Program-made: the position numbers and the translations under genes
Assembly: GCA_009193035.1 (NCBI GenBank)
Contig: SWDT01000104.1
Location: 186,001-250,000 of the forward strand
Direction of reading: 5' to 3'
Source of the DNA: Halicephalobus mephisto
Taxonomy: Eukaryota; Nematoda; Chromadorea; Rhabditida; Panagrolaimidae
DNA length: 64,000 nt
Notes under the pieces: model-generated
The model's input: only the letters and a program-made list of their open reading frames with translations
Told to the model about the DNA's origin: nothing
Databases searched by the model: none
Shown: one piece after another, positions 11,387 through 23,399 of the stretch
How positions within the stretch are numbered: the stretch's first letter is position 1
Layout of the letters: each line of letters opens with the position of its first letter

Positions 11387-11396
11387 GACATCGCCA
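11387..11396 (-). other. Candidate primer-binding site
   Basis: On the minus strand, TGGCGATGTC begins one base inside the 5' LTR. A TGG start next to the LTR is the usual form of a tRNA primer site. The tRNA species is not assigned. Confidence 0.55.
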
Positions 11397-11397
11397 C

Positions 11398-11581
11398 TGT
11401 TAATCCTTCGATGGGAACCTTTATTTGTAATAAGAGTATTGTAGACAACCAGAATACAAAATAAAAACAACGACTAGGATTCAACTTTATATATGAAAGA
11501 CAGTTACCAAAATCACTCGTGTCAGGACCAAAGTTGCTTATTTAAAAGCAACGTAACAGCTAATGCACGCGTTCGTGAACA
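11398..11581 (-). repeat. 5' LTR of the retrotransposon
   Basis: 184 bp. It starts TGTTAATCC on the plus strand and ends GTGAACA, followed by the ATAAT duplication. Confidence 0.9.
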
Positions 11582-11906
11582 ATAATTAATTGCAAACATT
11601 CTAGAATCCTATAGCAGCTTATTCTCACACAAATTTTTGTTATGAAAATCAATGCAAAAATGACCATGAAGAATACGAAATATAAATATTTCCTCTTTAT
11701 TACTTTATAAGTATTTTGTATTAGTAATTTCACTATTTGCAATTTTTTAAATTATTTTATTCCTTTTCAAACAGCAATAGAGTATTGGAAAACTTTGCAA
11801 ACGCTTTAATCTATCCTTTTGACGGACTGATAACCCGTATCTACCATGACTAATAGTATTGATTGCTGGTAGTTTTCACTTTTTATTTATAAAATTAGCT
11901 CTTGAG

Positions 11907-13345
11907 ATGGAGAACTTTGAATGTCCGATCTGTTTTAATTCGTATTCTGTTAATGATGGATGTATTTGCTGTACTGATTTCATTCAAGAAAAATACATGC
12001 CAGAGAACCATAAATTTTGCGTCGACTGCATCAGAGGCCTTGCAAAAGCTGCGACTACAGAAGCTCCCATAGCCAAAGGAGGAATCGGATTACCCTGCCC
12101 CGTTCCTAAATGCGATAATGTTATTCTGATAGGTAAATTACTACTGTTAATCACTAGTTAAAGTTTATATAAAAATATGTTGCAGAAAATTTCCACTTTT
12201 ACTTGGATATTGACATTCATAACGCTCTGACGAAACGACTACAGCATCAATCCATCGTTGACGCCGGTTTGAACAATCTCGTTGCTTGTTCCAAATGTGG
12301 AGCAGAAGTCGAAATCGATCCAACTATGATTTCCTTCAATTGCCAATGCGGGAGGAGACAATGCAGAAACTGCCCCAGAATCTACGACGAAAGCCACATA
12401 GGAATTCTCTGCGCTGAGCTGGATCGACAACAGACACCAAAACTCGCGGACAAATTATCAGAAGTCGTCATCCGAAATTGTCACAAATGTAATTTGCAAT
12501 ATATACAACAAGATGGATGCAACAAAATGACATGTCAATGCGGAGCCAAATATTGTTATCTCTGCAAGGCGTCCATTAATGATTATTCTCATTTTTGTCG
12601 ATGTGGCTGGAATGGCACAAGTGGACAATGTCCGACCTGTCGTAAAACTTGTCCTCTATATGGTAAAGCAGCAGACAGGGACAACATGAAGATGGAAGAA
12701 ATCAAAGCCCAATTTAACAACATAGAGGTTAACAATGATCCAGGGCCATCCAAAGAATCAGGAACTGGTTCGTTTAGTGCCATGAAGTTCTTTAAAACTG
12801 TATTAAACGACAATGAAGATTTATTAATTCAAAAAACCTATGAGAAACTCAATAACTCGATCGAGGATCTCCAAGAACCACTTTTGGCCATATATATGAT
12901 GCTGAAGCACAGATATGCAGATATCCATCCATTTTCAATGCAGGAACCTACAGAAGACAAAATTAAAATCCAGAAACTTATTGAATCTTGTCAGACGCTG
13001 AAAACGGTCCTATCTTCTCAGAATTCAGATTATCAGCAAAAAAGAATGGCAGTCATCAGATTGAACAACTGTATAGGCCTCAACGGAAACCATATAACAA
13101 GTCTAAGGAACCGACTCCCGAGGATGTATATGGCACCAAGACAGGCTGCTGTACAGGTACCTGATGACCAGCAATACTGGGCTCTACGATATCGATTACA
13201 AAACTTCTGTAATTCCCTCAGTCATATGCTGGATCAGAAGACGAAAAATCAAAAGTTAGAAGTCGACATTGACGTGTACTGCCAATTAGTTTCGAACGCG
13301 CTTGCCGAATGTCTGGCCAATTTTGAAGCTATTGGGGGACCATAA
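11907..13345 (+). CDS. RBR E3 ubiquitin ligase paralogue without RRMs (copy 3)
   Basis: Exons 11907-12132 and 12186-13345, about 461 residues. Exon 1 has exactly the same length (226 bp) and phase as in copy 2. The RING1 CPICF finger, the IBR (CQCGRRQCRNC) and RING2 (CNKMTCQCGAKYCYLC with a YSHFC follow-up and CPTCRKTCPLYG) are all present, as in the RNF216 group. Instead of RRMs, residues about 245-461 form a charged, probably helical region I do not recognise. It probably represents the ancestral or alternative architecture of the family. The start is the ATG preceding the CPICF finger; 11587-11906 upstream shows no other gene. Confidence 0.87.
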
Positions 13346-16300
13346 TATGGCCCACGTTTTCTCTTTGTACTTATTCGGCAGTCTTTTGACTATGGATTCA
13401 TCCAGAAATAAACGTTTTTCACAATGGCAAAAAATGAAAAAACCTCACGTAAGAACACAAACTCAGTTCTTTATTCGAAAATCCGTTCTTTTTACTTCAA
13501 AGACCATTCGTAGTGAAGGAACCAATAAGATTATCATGGTTTTCAGGAACCTTCGTGACGAAATTTAACTTAGTTTTGGTTTTCGGACCATTTTTGATCC
13601 TAATTTTCACTCGTACTAGTGAACAACAAAGTTGTCGAATTTTCGAAATCTTTGATTTTCGGATCGAACTAATTTGGCTCGGGTTCGAACCCTTCGATTT
13701 TTTAACTTGTATTAATTCGAAATTGGTTCAAAGTTCGATTCGAAAGTTCGAAAAGCGACAACTTTGGAACAAAATAAAGTTCATTTTGATCTTCGGAAAT
13801 TTTCACGACGAAAGTTAATATTCCTTGACAAAACCATACTTATTCTACCATTGAATTTCTCAAAATCGACCCAAAAGTGGAATTAGAATAAACATTTGAT
13901 CCAGATCCAATGGATAAACAAATCGAAAAACATGACCGGTCAAAATGCAAAATTGACCTTGGAAATTTCTCTTTTTTAAATTTCTTAAATTTTTTTATTT
14001 TTACTTTTAAATTCTTCATTTTTTAAAAACTTATTTATATTTATATTTTAATTTAAAAATTTTTGAATTTCACTAATTTTTTGATTTTCATTTTAAAATT
14101 TCTTTGATTTTTTATCTTAAAATTTCTTTGATTTTTTGATTTTAAAATTTCACTGATTTTTTGATTTTTCTTAAAACTGCCAAATCGAACACTTATTCGT
14201 TAAAGATCAAATTACGGAGATATCTATGGCTCCAAATTGCAATTTGATATGTTTTGTCAAGATCCTTGACCATTTCGAAACTCGTTAACGGGTGATTTGT
14301 GGCTGGTATCAGCGGTCATTCACCAACAGGCGCTTCTCGAATAAAAACGAAATTAAAACTCAAAAGATCCGAAAAGAACAAATCTACTTGCAAAATCGTA
14401 AATCTTTTAAGATATGGCTTTTGAATTTTTCAACTTTTGCCACTTTTAACTTTATGGGGTAGTTCAGCTGAGCTACGGCAACGACCCTCTTCAATTTTAT
14501 CCAAAATCCAATTAGTTTTATCTTTATCCGAAATCCCTCAAGTTAGAAAAACTTTAAAATTAACAAAATTTTATTTTTATAAATTATTAATTTTATATAA
14601 CAATACTTCATCCGACCAAAGATAACAATTTTTTTCAATTTTACCAAAAATAAAATAAATTTTATTTTTATCCGAAATCTCTCAAGTTAGAAAAACTTTA
14701 AAATTAATAAAATTTTATAAATTACTTTTAATTTTATATATTTCAGCCAGATAGTAATAATTTTCTTTAATTTTGCCTAAAATAAAATAAATTTTATCTT
14801 TATCCAAAGTCCCTCAAGTTAGAAAACTTTAAAAATTGAAATTTCCCATTTTTTATTTTTTTTAAAATTAACCATGTAGTCCATAAAACTTTTTTAAACC
14901 ATTTTTTACATCTGGGTCCATTTGGATATCTAGGGATTTTCCTCAAATCCAAAACAAGTTGTTTTATTTGATTAATTGCCTCCGGGACCACTGCAGTTTT
15001 CTAATTTTTCATCAGATCAATCAACGGACTAAGAGGACTGTTCTGATAAAAATAAATTATAAAAAATCAAAAGTGTTAAGTAATCCATCTTTTTTAAAAT
15101 TTTTCTGCGCTAAGCAATTTATTATTTCCAAGATCCGCTTCAGTTCGGATAATGAGATCAATGTTCTAAAATTAACTAATTTTTATGCACAAAAATCGCA
15201 ATTAAAGTAAGTTTTTCGGTTTTAATCAATTTTTAATAAATTAATTTTTTTAATTTCCAGAATCCAATCAACGATTCCAAATCTTTTGGAAATTTTCGTA
15301 AAAGATTTTTAAAATTTTCAGAATCTTCTAAATTTAAGATTTTTAAAATTTTCAGAATCTTTCAGAATTTGAGATTATTAAAATTTTCAGAATCTTCTAA
15401 ATTTAAGATTTTTAAAATTTTCAGAATCTTCTAGAATTTGAGATTTTTTTAATTTCCAGAATCCAATCGATGATTCCAAATCTTTTGGAAATTTTCGTAA
15501 AAGATTTTTAAAATTTTCAGAATCTTTCAGAATTTGAGATTTTTAAAATTTTCAGAATCTACTAGGAGATTTCGAAGCTTTCGGAAATTTTCGTAAAAGA
15601 TTTTGTACATCTTTTATAATGTTGTAAAAGTTTTTGGAATCTTGAGAAATTTTACAGAACTTTTTAAAATCGAGATTTTTGAACTTTTTAGAATTTCATG
15701 AAAATTTTAAAACTTCCTAAAACTGAGATTTTTCACTATCTCCAGAACCTTGCAGAACACCTTGATCCAGAAGTTTCCGAGTTCATCCAAAAGAAATACA
15801 TTTTTGAAAACATTGATTACGGAACAGCTGTCACGTATACCCTTTAGTTTCTACAAAGTTTCAGAAATTCGTGTCGAAACCATTTCGTAAGTGTTATTCT
15901 TTGATTTTTATAACATTTAAAAATCACAATTGGCATTCATTCACATTTCGTCAAAAATTAATTTTTATTTTTTAAAGTAAAATTTTGTAAAAACTTTTTA
16001 AATTTTCCAAAATTTAATTAAATTTAAAAAAATACATCTCAAACTTCAAATTTTTGCATTTTTAAGAATTCCAAGAAAATCCACTCGAGAAAATTTCGTA
16101 ATTCTTTTTTAATTCCACAACAGTACGATTTCTTTGTTGAAGAAACTACTTGAAGCTTTTGAAGAAATTTGGTCCTTTTTGCACATCCCAAATTAGTCTC
16201 GGCTGTTTGCAATGGACCTATGACGGATTTTCATTAGTCCAAAAATAATAATTCCTTCATAACTACCCTTTCAGAAGCAACAAATGTCCCGCAGTGCCCG

Positions 16301-17190
16301 CAGCAGTCCGTTCTGCGCGTTTTGAGGAAACCGTTTGGCGCCAATTTTCGAAAATAACAATCGAAATTTTCTGTTTTGTTTCTAATTCCAAAACAATTTT
16401 TGCTTTTTATAGAAAAGGAAAGTTTAATTTTAATGAGATTACTGTAATGTTAGTTGTAGTATTTTTGATATTTATATATGCTTTCATATATGACTTTCAA
16501 GGTCGAAAGAAGTTTTAAATTTTACATCTTAATTTTTAAACTTTATATATTTATATTTCTAATTTTTAAATTCTCAAATTTTATATATTTAAATTCCTAA
16601 ATTTCATATAGCTTGATTTTTAAATTTGTTCAAAAATGTAATTCTAAAATATTTCAAAATTATGCAAAATTACGAAATAACCTATGAAAAAATAAAAATC
16701 GCCCTATTTTAGATTTTTAAAAATTTTCTTCAAGATTATTTCATAAAAATTTTAATTTATAAGTAATTATAAAGTAATTTTAAAAAATTAACAATATTTC
16801 TTAGATTATTTTAGACTTTTAAAAATTCTCTTCAAGATTATATTTTGACAAAGTTTATTTTAATTTTTACAATAGTACTATTCTATTACCTATTATAAAA
16901 ACGTCAAATAAAATAATCAAAAGTACCTTTAGGCCGTTATTTTCGAAATTAACTTATTTACGATTTTAAAAATTTTTGTAGACCCCATTGAGATTGAACT
17001 AGTGGCGTTATAACCGTGTTCGAAAAAGCTGCAATCCACAAGAGGAAAATTTGGAACCAAACACATCAAAAAAGAACAAAGTTGGTTCATTTTTCAAAAA
17101 AATAAAAAAGTCAAAAACGAAAACTTGATGGATGACGGTCACTCGATGTGTGTCTCGAACGGAATTTCACCATGGCAAATTGAGCGGGTT
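13346..17190. other. Low-complexity intergenic region
   Basis: Mostly A/T-rich runs. About 14500-14830 holds diverged copies of a roughly 120-bp unit containing CCCTCAAGTTAGAAAA. About 15240-15600 holds a short-period array of AGAATCTTCTAAATTTAAG-like units. No gene is supported except a possible exon at 15746. Confidence 0.6.
15746..15847 (+). other. Possible isolated terminal exon
   Basis: After CTCCAG, 33 codons of non-repetitive, coding-like sequence (ending NIDYGTAVTYTL) run to a TAG inside otherwise low-complexity DNA. No partner exon was found. It may be a relic. Confidence 0.2.
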
Positions 17191-17192
17191 CT

Positions 17193-18600
17193 TTGTGCTT
17201 CAGATTCCTCTTATTTCTTAATTCCTACTTTGTTGGTGATTTTTTGTTTTTTATATATTTATTACTATTCCTGATTTACCTACATGTGTTCTTTATCCTT
17301 TATACTCCTTTCTCTCGAGTTTTTACTTTATTTGAAATCTGTGCGTTTTTGTATCGTATGTATTATTGTTTCAGTTACATTTTGACGTTTTATAAGTGCT
17401 TCAGATTCCTCCCGTTTCTTAATTCCTATTTTAGTAATTTTTTATATATTTATTGTTATTCCTGGTTTACCTAAACGTGTTCTTTATCTTTTAAATCACT
17501 TTTCCCCGAATGTTTACTTTATTTGAAATCTGTGCATTTTATATATTGTATGTGTATATATCATTGTTTCAATTACATTTTAACTCATTCTTCGTGCTTC
17601 AGATTACTTCTTTCATCAAACTCTTACTTTTCTTGTAATCTGTTTCATATATCTATTATCGTGTTATATCCAGTCGTACTCTTCTTTCCTAATTTTCAGA
17701 TCTTAGAAATTTGTTTTTGATGCATTTTAAATATATTGTTAATGTTCCTATTATGGGTAATTTTTTTGTTTTCTAAAGCCTCCTTTCCTTACTTTTCTTA
17801 AAAGTTCGTGTATTATATATATTATTGTTGTTTTTGCATTTGGATGTGTTCTTCATCCTTAAAATTTTTTATCTTCTGTTTTCTTTCGAGTCTGTGTATT
17901 TTGGCCATTTTTTGTATATATTATTGTTTCTACTGCATGTGGACACATTCTTTTTTTAGATCCATTTTCTCCCTTAACTTCTGTTTCTCTAATCTGCGTA
18001 CTTTACATACGTTTTATATATGTCATTATCTCAGTTACATTTGAGCTAGTTCTTCATATTTCAAATTACTTCCTCGTAATCCATACTTTCTTATGAATTT
18101 GTGCGTGTAAATATTTATATGCCATTGTTTTTATCACCTCCGAATGGGTTCTTCACATTTCATTTTTCCCCATTTTCTACTTTTTGTTTTCCCTTTAACT
18201 TGTATTTCCTCACACCTTTATATATTATTGTCTCTATTACCTCTCAAATAGCTCCCTTATATTTCAAGTTTTTTTCTGAATTCTCACATTTTACATGTTC
18301 TTCACATATTACTTTCCAATTACATCTAAAATCCAGTTCTTCACATCTCTAATTCCCGTTTTTCCGTCTTCTAATTTATCCCTAATCTGTTTTACACCCT
18401 CACATGTTATTATTGTTTTTACTGCATTAAACAAGTCCTTCACATTTTAAATTCCATTTCTCCCATCACCTACTTCTTAATCCTTATATTTTACACATTT
18501 CCATATATTGCTATTATTTCTCAATTACATACGAACCTTTTCCATCTCATTTCGTTGCCGTCATTTTCCCTTCTGGCGTGTCGCAATTTTGCAGTGATTT
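17193..18600. repeat. Degenerate ~200-bp tandem repeats
   Basis: Units starting with GTGCTTCAGATTCCTC at about 17198, 17396 and 17599, then more diverged copies with TTTGAAATCTGTGCG and TATTGTTTCAGTTAC blocks. The pyrimidine-rich open frames here are by-products of the repeat. Confidence 0.65.
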
Positions 18601-20027
18601 ACTCGTTTACTTTTGACGATTGCAGGATTTCTCTTCGCGTTAATTAACCACTGACCAGTCATTCAGTTTCTTTGCTGTCCATTGTTGTTTTGACTTTTCG
18701 CCGAAATCCCAATTTAACCATATTGTTGAACAGAATTTGAATAAGTTGGATCTGATTGAAGATCCAGGTTCCCTTGGATTGCGCGATTTATATTGCCGAT
18801 TACTCACAGTTGACCGCAGGCAACGATTTGTCCTTTCACTAAAGTTTATGCCGGAAGTTCGCTAAATTGAAATAGTTGCAACAAATAAAGACTACTCTGT
18901 TGTTTGTTTTTATGGACTTGTGTGAAAATAGCTTTGATTTGCCAACTTTTGGTTGTTCTTGACAAGTCGGATATTATAAATTTTTAATGTTTTTGTCCCT
19001 GTTATAGGCGCTAACTTATCGCCTTTCGCTAATCCGCGCACTAGTTATTCATCGTTCACGCTGCATTGCTAAGCTCCTTTGTTCAATTGTTGCGTTCTTT
19101 GTGCCAAATTTAGTGCCTTGGGAGTCTAAACGAACCTGTAATTAGTTTGAAACGAATTGTGCGAGAATGTCATGCTTTTCAGGCTCAAATGCATAGATGG
19201 CAGTCTTCAGATATTCATTGGCCTTCTGCGCGACTGGATCTTCTACTTCTTAAGCCAAGAACGCGTGTTGTTCTGTTATTTGTCATTTGACATAGTTTAT
19301 GAAATTCCAGAGAAAAACCTAAAGCAACTGTTTTATTTTGAGAACAAATTGAAGTTGTTCTTTATGTCAAATTTTTATTGGAATTTAAATCTGGTCTTAT
19401 GTTCACGGATTTTTTATGGTTTTTCATCACTTGAGTAGAGAACTCGTTAAATTCAAATATGGTTGAATTGACAGTTGGAAATTTATCTAATTGTAAATTG
19501 GCTGATTAACGTCTAATTAAATAACGGTTCTTGACAGTGGATCGATCGTGAGAAGGAGTTTGATTAATTTACGTATTCCACTTGCGCGGGAATTTTGAAA
19601 TATCTCTAGTCTGAATCATTCTACTTTTACGTGTTTTTGAAAAGAAGTGAATTTCGAATCATGAGTAATAACGGGTTTCTTTTTTCCATTTTCGATTATA
19701 AAGTCTTATTTTCGGACATTACTTTCCTTGAGTTTGGAGTTGACCTTAATTGAGTCTAGATATCATTTTCAAACTTTTTCGACCATAACTAATGTTATTG
19801 TTTTGATTTTTCTTCCTCAATTATATACTTTATTTTCTTCTTTCTAGAATAGCTCGTTTTGAAATTTGGTTTTATTTTTTCTTGTCAATTTTATCCAAAG
19901 TTTCTGTGAAAGAAGAAATTCAAGATGATGAGATAATCGTGGATTGTGTTCCTATGTCAGAAGTTTGACTTACTAATGTCAATTATTTCAGCTCTACGCC
20001 TTTAGGCGTTAGTCTTTATCTGATAGA
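18600..20027. other. Intergenic region upstream of the fibrinogen-domain gene
   Basis: Less repetitive, but no convincing exon was seen. A TTTCAG lies about 35 bases before the next start codon and could be an acceptor for a 5' leader or for trans-splicing. Confidence 0.4.
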
Positions 20028-21550
20028 ATGCCGACTTACCATACACGGGATACAAAAGGTACCACTGATGAGCTTGATCCATGTATAGCAGCTGAAATTC
20101 GAGTCAAACATAATAAATCGAAAAGGTTCGGGTTTTTTGAGGTTTTTATTATTTGAAATTTTGCATTTTAGACGAACTTGTCTTGCTATAGTCATTGCTT
20201 TTTTGATCACGATATTGACTATTCTTACTATTGGATTGATCATTTATTTTTCACAATCGTTTGGAGCGTCATCAGATGAAGATGGAACTGGTCCTTGGTA
20301 TGAGGATAATGTCTTGCCTGGTAGTACTGATGTGCCGATTACTGAAGCTTCAATTGACGATCCTGATGATGGATATGATGATCAACTTCCGTCGAATCGA
20401 GCTCATGGTGAAATTACAATAGTTGAAAACGTTCCTACTGACAGATTTAAAGATGACTTTGCACCAATGACTCCCTCTGGGATGCCTTATCCAGATGACT
20501 CGAGAAAGAAAGTTGACGTTAACTCTGATATTGTATTTCCTCCTGTTGCAAAACCTAGTGATGTCCCGAAGTTTAGAAGTACTCCTCGATTTATTCCTGT
20601 TACTACTCGTCCTCAACCAGTAACAACTAAACCAACAATTGAAGTTTCTACTTATTCAACGAAATCTGATGAAATCCCAGATATTGTTCCATCATTTTCT
20701 TCTATCGATGACCGAAAATATGATTTTATTGAAACTGATGATCTTTATGAAAATTGTGAAGAGTACAAGAAGGCTGGGCATGAGACATCTGGAGTCTATG
20801 AGATTAGAGTTGAAGGAACACAGTTTAGAGCCCTTTGTTTGATGGAGGCTGATTATGCTTGGATGGTGTTGCAAAGAAGATCTAGTGGTGATTTGTCGTT
20901 TAATAGATCTTTTGATGAGTATGCTGATGGATTTGGATCTCCTGCACTTGATCATTGGCTGGGATTGGAGAAGATTCATATTTATTCGAAACGTGGAAAT
21001 CGTCTTCAAATGCGAATTGAACTACGAGGAGATCTCTGTGGTAATAAAAGCAAATGTTCTGGTTTTGAGGAAAATGGATACTGGTGGGGTGACTGGAATT
21101 TCTCGGTAGGTTCTTGTTCTTTGGATTTTACAAAAAAGTAATTTCAGCTTGGGTCTCGGAAAATGAATTACAAATTGACAATTGAGCCGGCAGTGCATGG
21201 TAACCTATCTGATAGTTCCAAAGATCCTTTATATGAATTGAATAATGGCCAACAGTTTACTACAATTGATGCTGATAATGATAACTCGAAGAAACTACAG
21301 TGTGCGTTTCTCAAAGGATATGGGTATGCTTTGAAGCGAGTTTAAAAGTGGTTATGAGGTGATTTTTAGGGCTTGGTGGCACAAAGACTGTACGTTTGTT
21401 GCACTCAATGGAGACTATGGTGTTAGAGATGCGAAGACTCGAGGCATGCATTGGTTCTATCAGAAGAAATCAGGAGGCCATAATGGAGCTCTTATTTCGT
21501 ACGCCATCAAGCCGAAGAAGTCGTTAATCAAGTTCAGGGTCAAGCCTTGA
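20028..21550 (+). CDS. Type II membrane protein with C-terminal fibrinogen-related domain
   Basis: Exons 20028-20125, 20172-21105, 21148-21323 and 21370-21550, about 462 residues, phases consistent. Residues 1-33 are cytosolic. About residues 36-58 are a hydrophobic segment (CLAIVIAFLITILTILTIGL), which predicts a single-pass type II membrane protein. A low-complexity acidic/Thr/Pro stalk follows to about residue 235. The last 220 residues form a fibrinogen C-terminal domain: YEIRVEGTQFRALC, WMVLQRRSSGDLSFNRSFDEY, GFGSPALDHWLGLEKIH, then GAWWHKDCTFVALNG and GMHWFY. Known family roles are carbohydrate or acetyl-group recognition in innate immunity and adhesion. The particular ligand is unknown. 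Confidence 0.85.
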
Positions 21551-21894
21551 AGTTTGACTTGCTAATTTGAGGACAGGTATTGAGATTAAATTTTGTAAAG
21601 CTTTACTCTTCATAATTGAATAGTCCTACCAAAGTTTGACCTATTTCAGGTCTAATTCTGCCGTTATTCATTGTATCTAACTGTACAGTCTAAGGACGTC
21701 TTTGAGATTCAGGATTCGGATCGTTGTTTGATCGGCGATCTCAACCTATTGTTGCTCAATATTCTTTGATCTTTTCATTTACTACTTTTGTAGTTTTTTA
21801 CAATTTTGGTTTGTTATCTTTTGCATGAATGTTAACCGAGTTGTCAATTATGTTTACTTTATAAAAAATATGGATTTTAGAACTAATGATTCAT
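21551..21894. other. Gap between convergent genes
   Basis: Contains the 3' flanks of the fibrinogen-domain gene and the small membrane-peptide gene. Nothing else was seen. Confidence 0.4.
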
Positions 21895-23345
21895 TTAATG
21901 ATCGGAGACGATCCCTTCATGAGGGGGACCAGCACAGGGTGGCTTATCTTCTAGCTTTTCTTGGACGAATGTGACTGTTGATCTCATGGACAACAGGAAA
22001 GCGAGAATGAAGAGTAGAACTGCCATTACAAAAAAAACAACAAGAACTTCTGAAATTTTGTTTTTATAAAACAATTTTTAATGTTTTTTTAGAAAGTTTT
22101 GGAATATTAATTTTATAATAAAAAATTGTAAATATGCGTTTTTTTAATAATAAAAAAAGTAATTTTTTTTTGTATAAAAGTAGTTTTTTTGGAAAATTTT
22201 AAATTGAAGTATTTTTGAATTTTTGGTTTTTGATATTTTAAAAAATTTCCATAACATTGCGGGCTTCAGAAGCTGTTTGTGGAATTTTCAAAGGTTTCCA
22301 ATTTTTTATCGGATTTTTAAAAATTAAAAAGTCAATTTTTGAAGAATTTTAAAATTAATATAAATCTTAAAAACAGTTCTTAAATTTTAGTTTTTTTGTA
22401 AAAAAAGAATCAACATCAATTAGGGATTTTTTTAATTAAAAAATTTTGGAAATTTAAAATTTTATAAATTTTTAAAATTTTTAGTTTTTAAATTTTTTAA
22501 ATTTTAGAAATATTTTAAATTTTTAAATTTTAAAAATATTTTTAATTTTAGATATTTTTTAACTTTTAAAATTTTTTTAATTTTTGAAATTTTTGGTTTT
22601 AAATATTAAATTTTAAAATTATATTTAATTTTTAAAATTTTCACGAAATTTTGAAAGTTTCTCAGAATTATAGATTAATAAATATAAAAAATGAGAAATT
22701 AGCTACGTAATCGTTTCAACACGAATTTTTGGAATTTTTTAAGAGCTTCAAGAATCTTTGGTTTTTGATATGTATTTAGAAAATTTATAAAAAATTTAAT
22801 TTAAAAAAAAGCAAAAAATCAAAAATATTTATAAAAAATTTAAAATTTTTATTTTAATTTCGAAAATTTCTAACAAATTTTAATTTTAAATTATTTTGAA
22901 AAATTTTATAAAATTTAAAATAAAAAAATTTCAAAATTATTTCAAGACGAATTTCTTTAAAAATTTTATTTTAAATTTTAAAAAAATTACTTTAAATTTC
23001 TTTTAAAATTTTATTAATTTTGTTTTTAATTTTATAAAATTTAAAATAAAAAAATTTCAAAATTATTTCAAGACGAATTTCTTTAAAAAATTTTATTTTG
23101 AATTTTAAAAAAATTTTAATTTTGAATTTCTTTTAAAATTTTATTAATTTTGTTTTAATTTTATAAAACTTAAAATAAAAAACACTAAAACTGTCTCAAC
23201 ACGAATTTCTTTAAAATTTTAATTTTGAATTTCTTTTAAAATTTTTATTTTGAATTTTAAAAAAATTTTTATTTTGAATTTCTTTTAAAATTTTATTAAT
23301 TTTGTTTTAATTTTATAAAACTTAAAATAAAAACTTACTTTGCAT
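21895..23345 (-). CDS. Small single-pass membrane peptide (53 aa)
   Basis: Two exons on the minus strand, 23345-23339 (only ATGCAAA) and 22049-21895, joined across a 1.29-kb low-complexity intron with a GTAAGT donor and a TTTCAG acceptor; the phase is exact. The peptide has a hydrophobic stretch (VLVVFFVMAVLLFILAFLLS) near the N-terminus and a short polar tail with KPPCAGPPHEG. The exon 2 island is clearly less AT-biased than its surroundings, which supports it as real. The 7-nt first coding exon is the weak point; translation could also begin at the internal Met in exon 2. No family recognised. Confidence 0.5.
22060..23332. repeat. A/T low-complexity intronic tandem repeats
   Basis: Consists of runs of AATTTTAAAATTT-like sequence. 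A unit of about 120-130 bp containing TTCAAGACGAATTTCTTT or CTCAACACGAATTTC recurs at about 22950, 23070 and 23190. Confidence 0.7.
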
Positions 23346-23399
23346 CTTGAATAAAGTGCGAAATATTTAAATAAAACATGAAATTACAATTTTGCAAAA

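Larger units (their letters stand above)
4399..11586 (-). mobile_element. Gypsy-like LTR retrotransposon, internally deleted, target duplication ATAAT
   Basis: The element spans 4404-11581, is flanked by identical ATAAT (4399-4403 and 11582-11586), and lies on the minus strand. Its LTRs are 184 bp each with TG...CA ends. On its sense strand a primer-site candidate follows the 5' LTR and a polypurine tract precedes the 3' LTR. Apart from the nested Maverick, only about 1.4 kb of interior remains: a leader/gag-like piece and a broken integrase. The LTRs differ at several positions, so the insertion is not very recent. Confidence 0.88.

Noticed and set aside
17193..18352. Series of Phe/Cys/Tyr-rich open frames resembling membrane proteins
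   Set aside because: They follow a degenerate 200-bp pyrimidine-rich tandem repeat and have no splice or start context.
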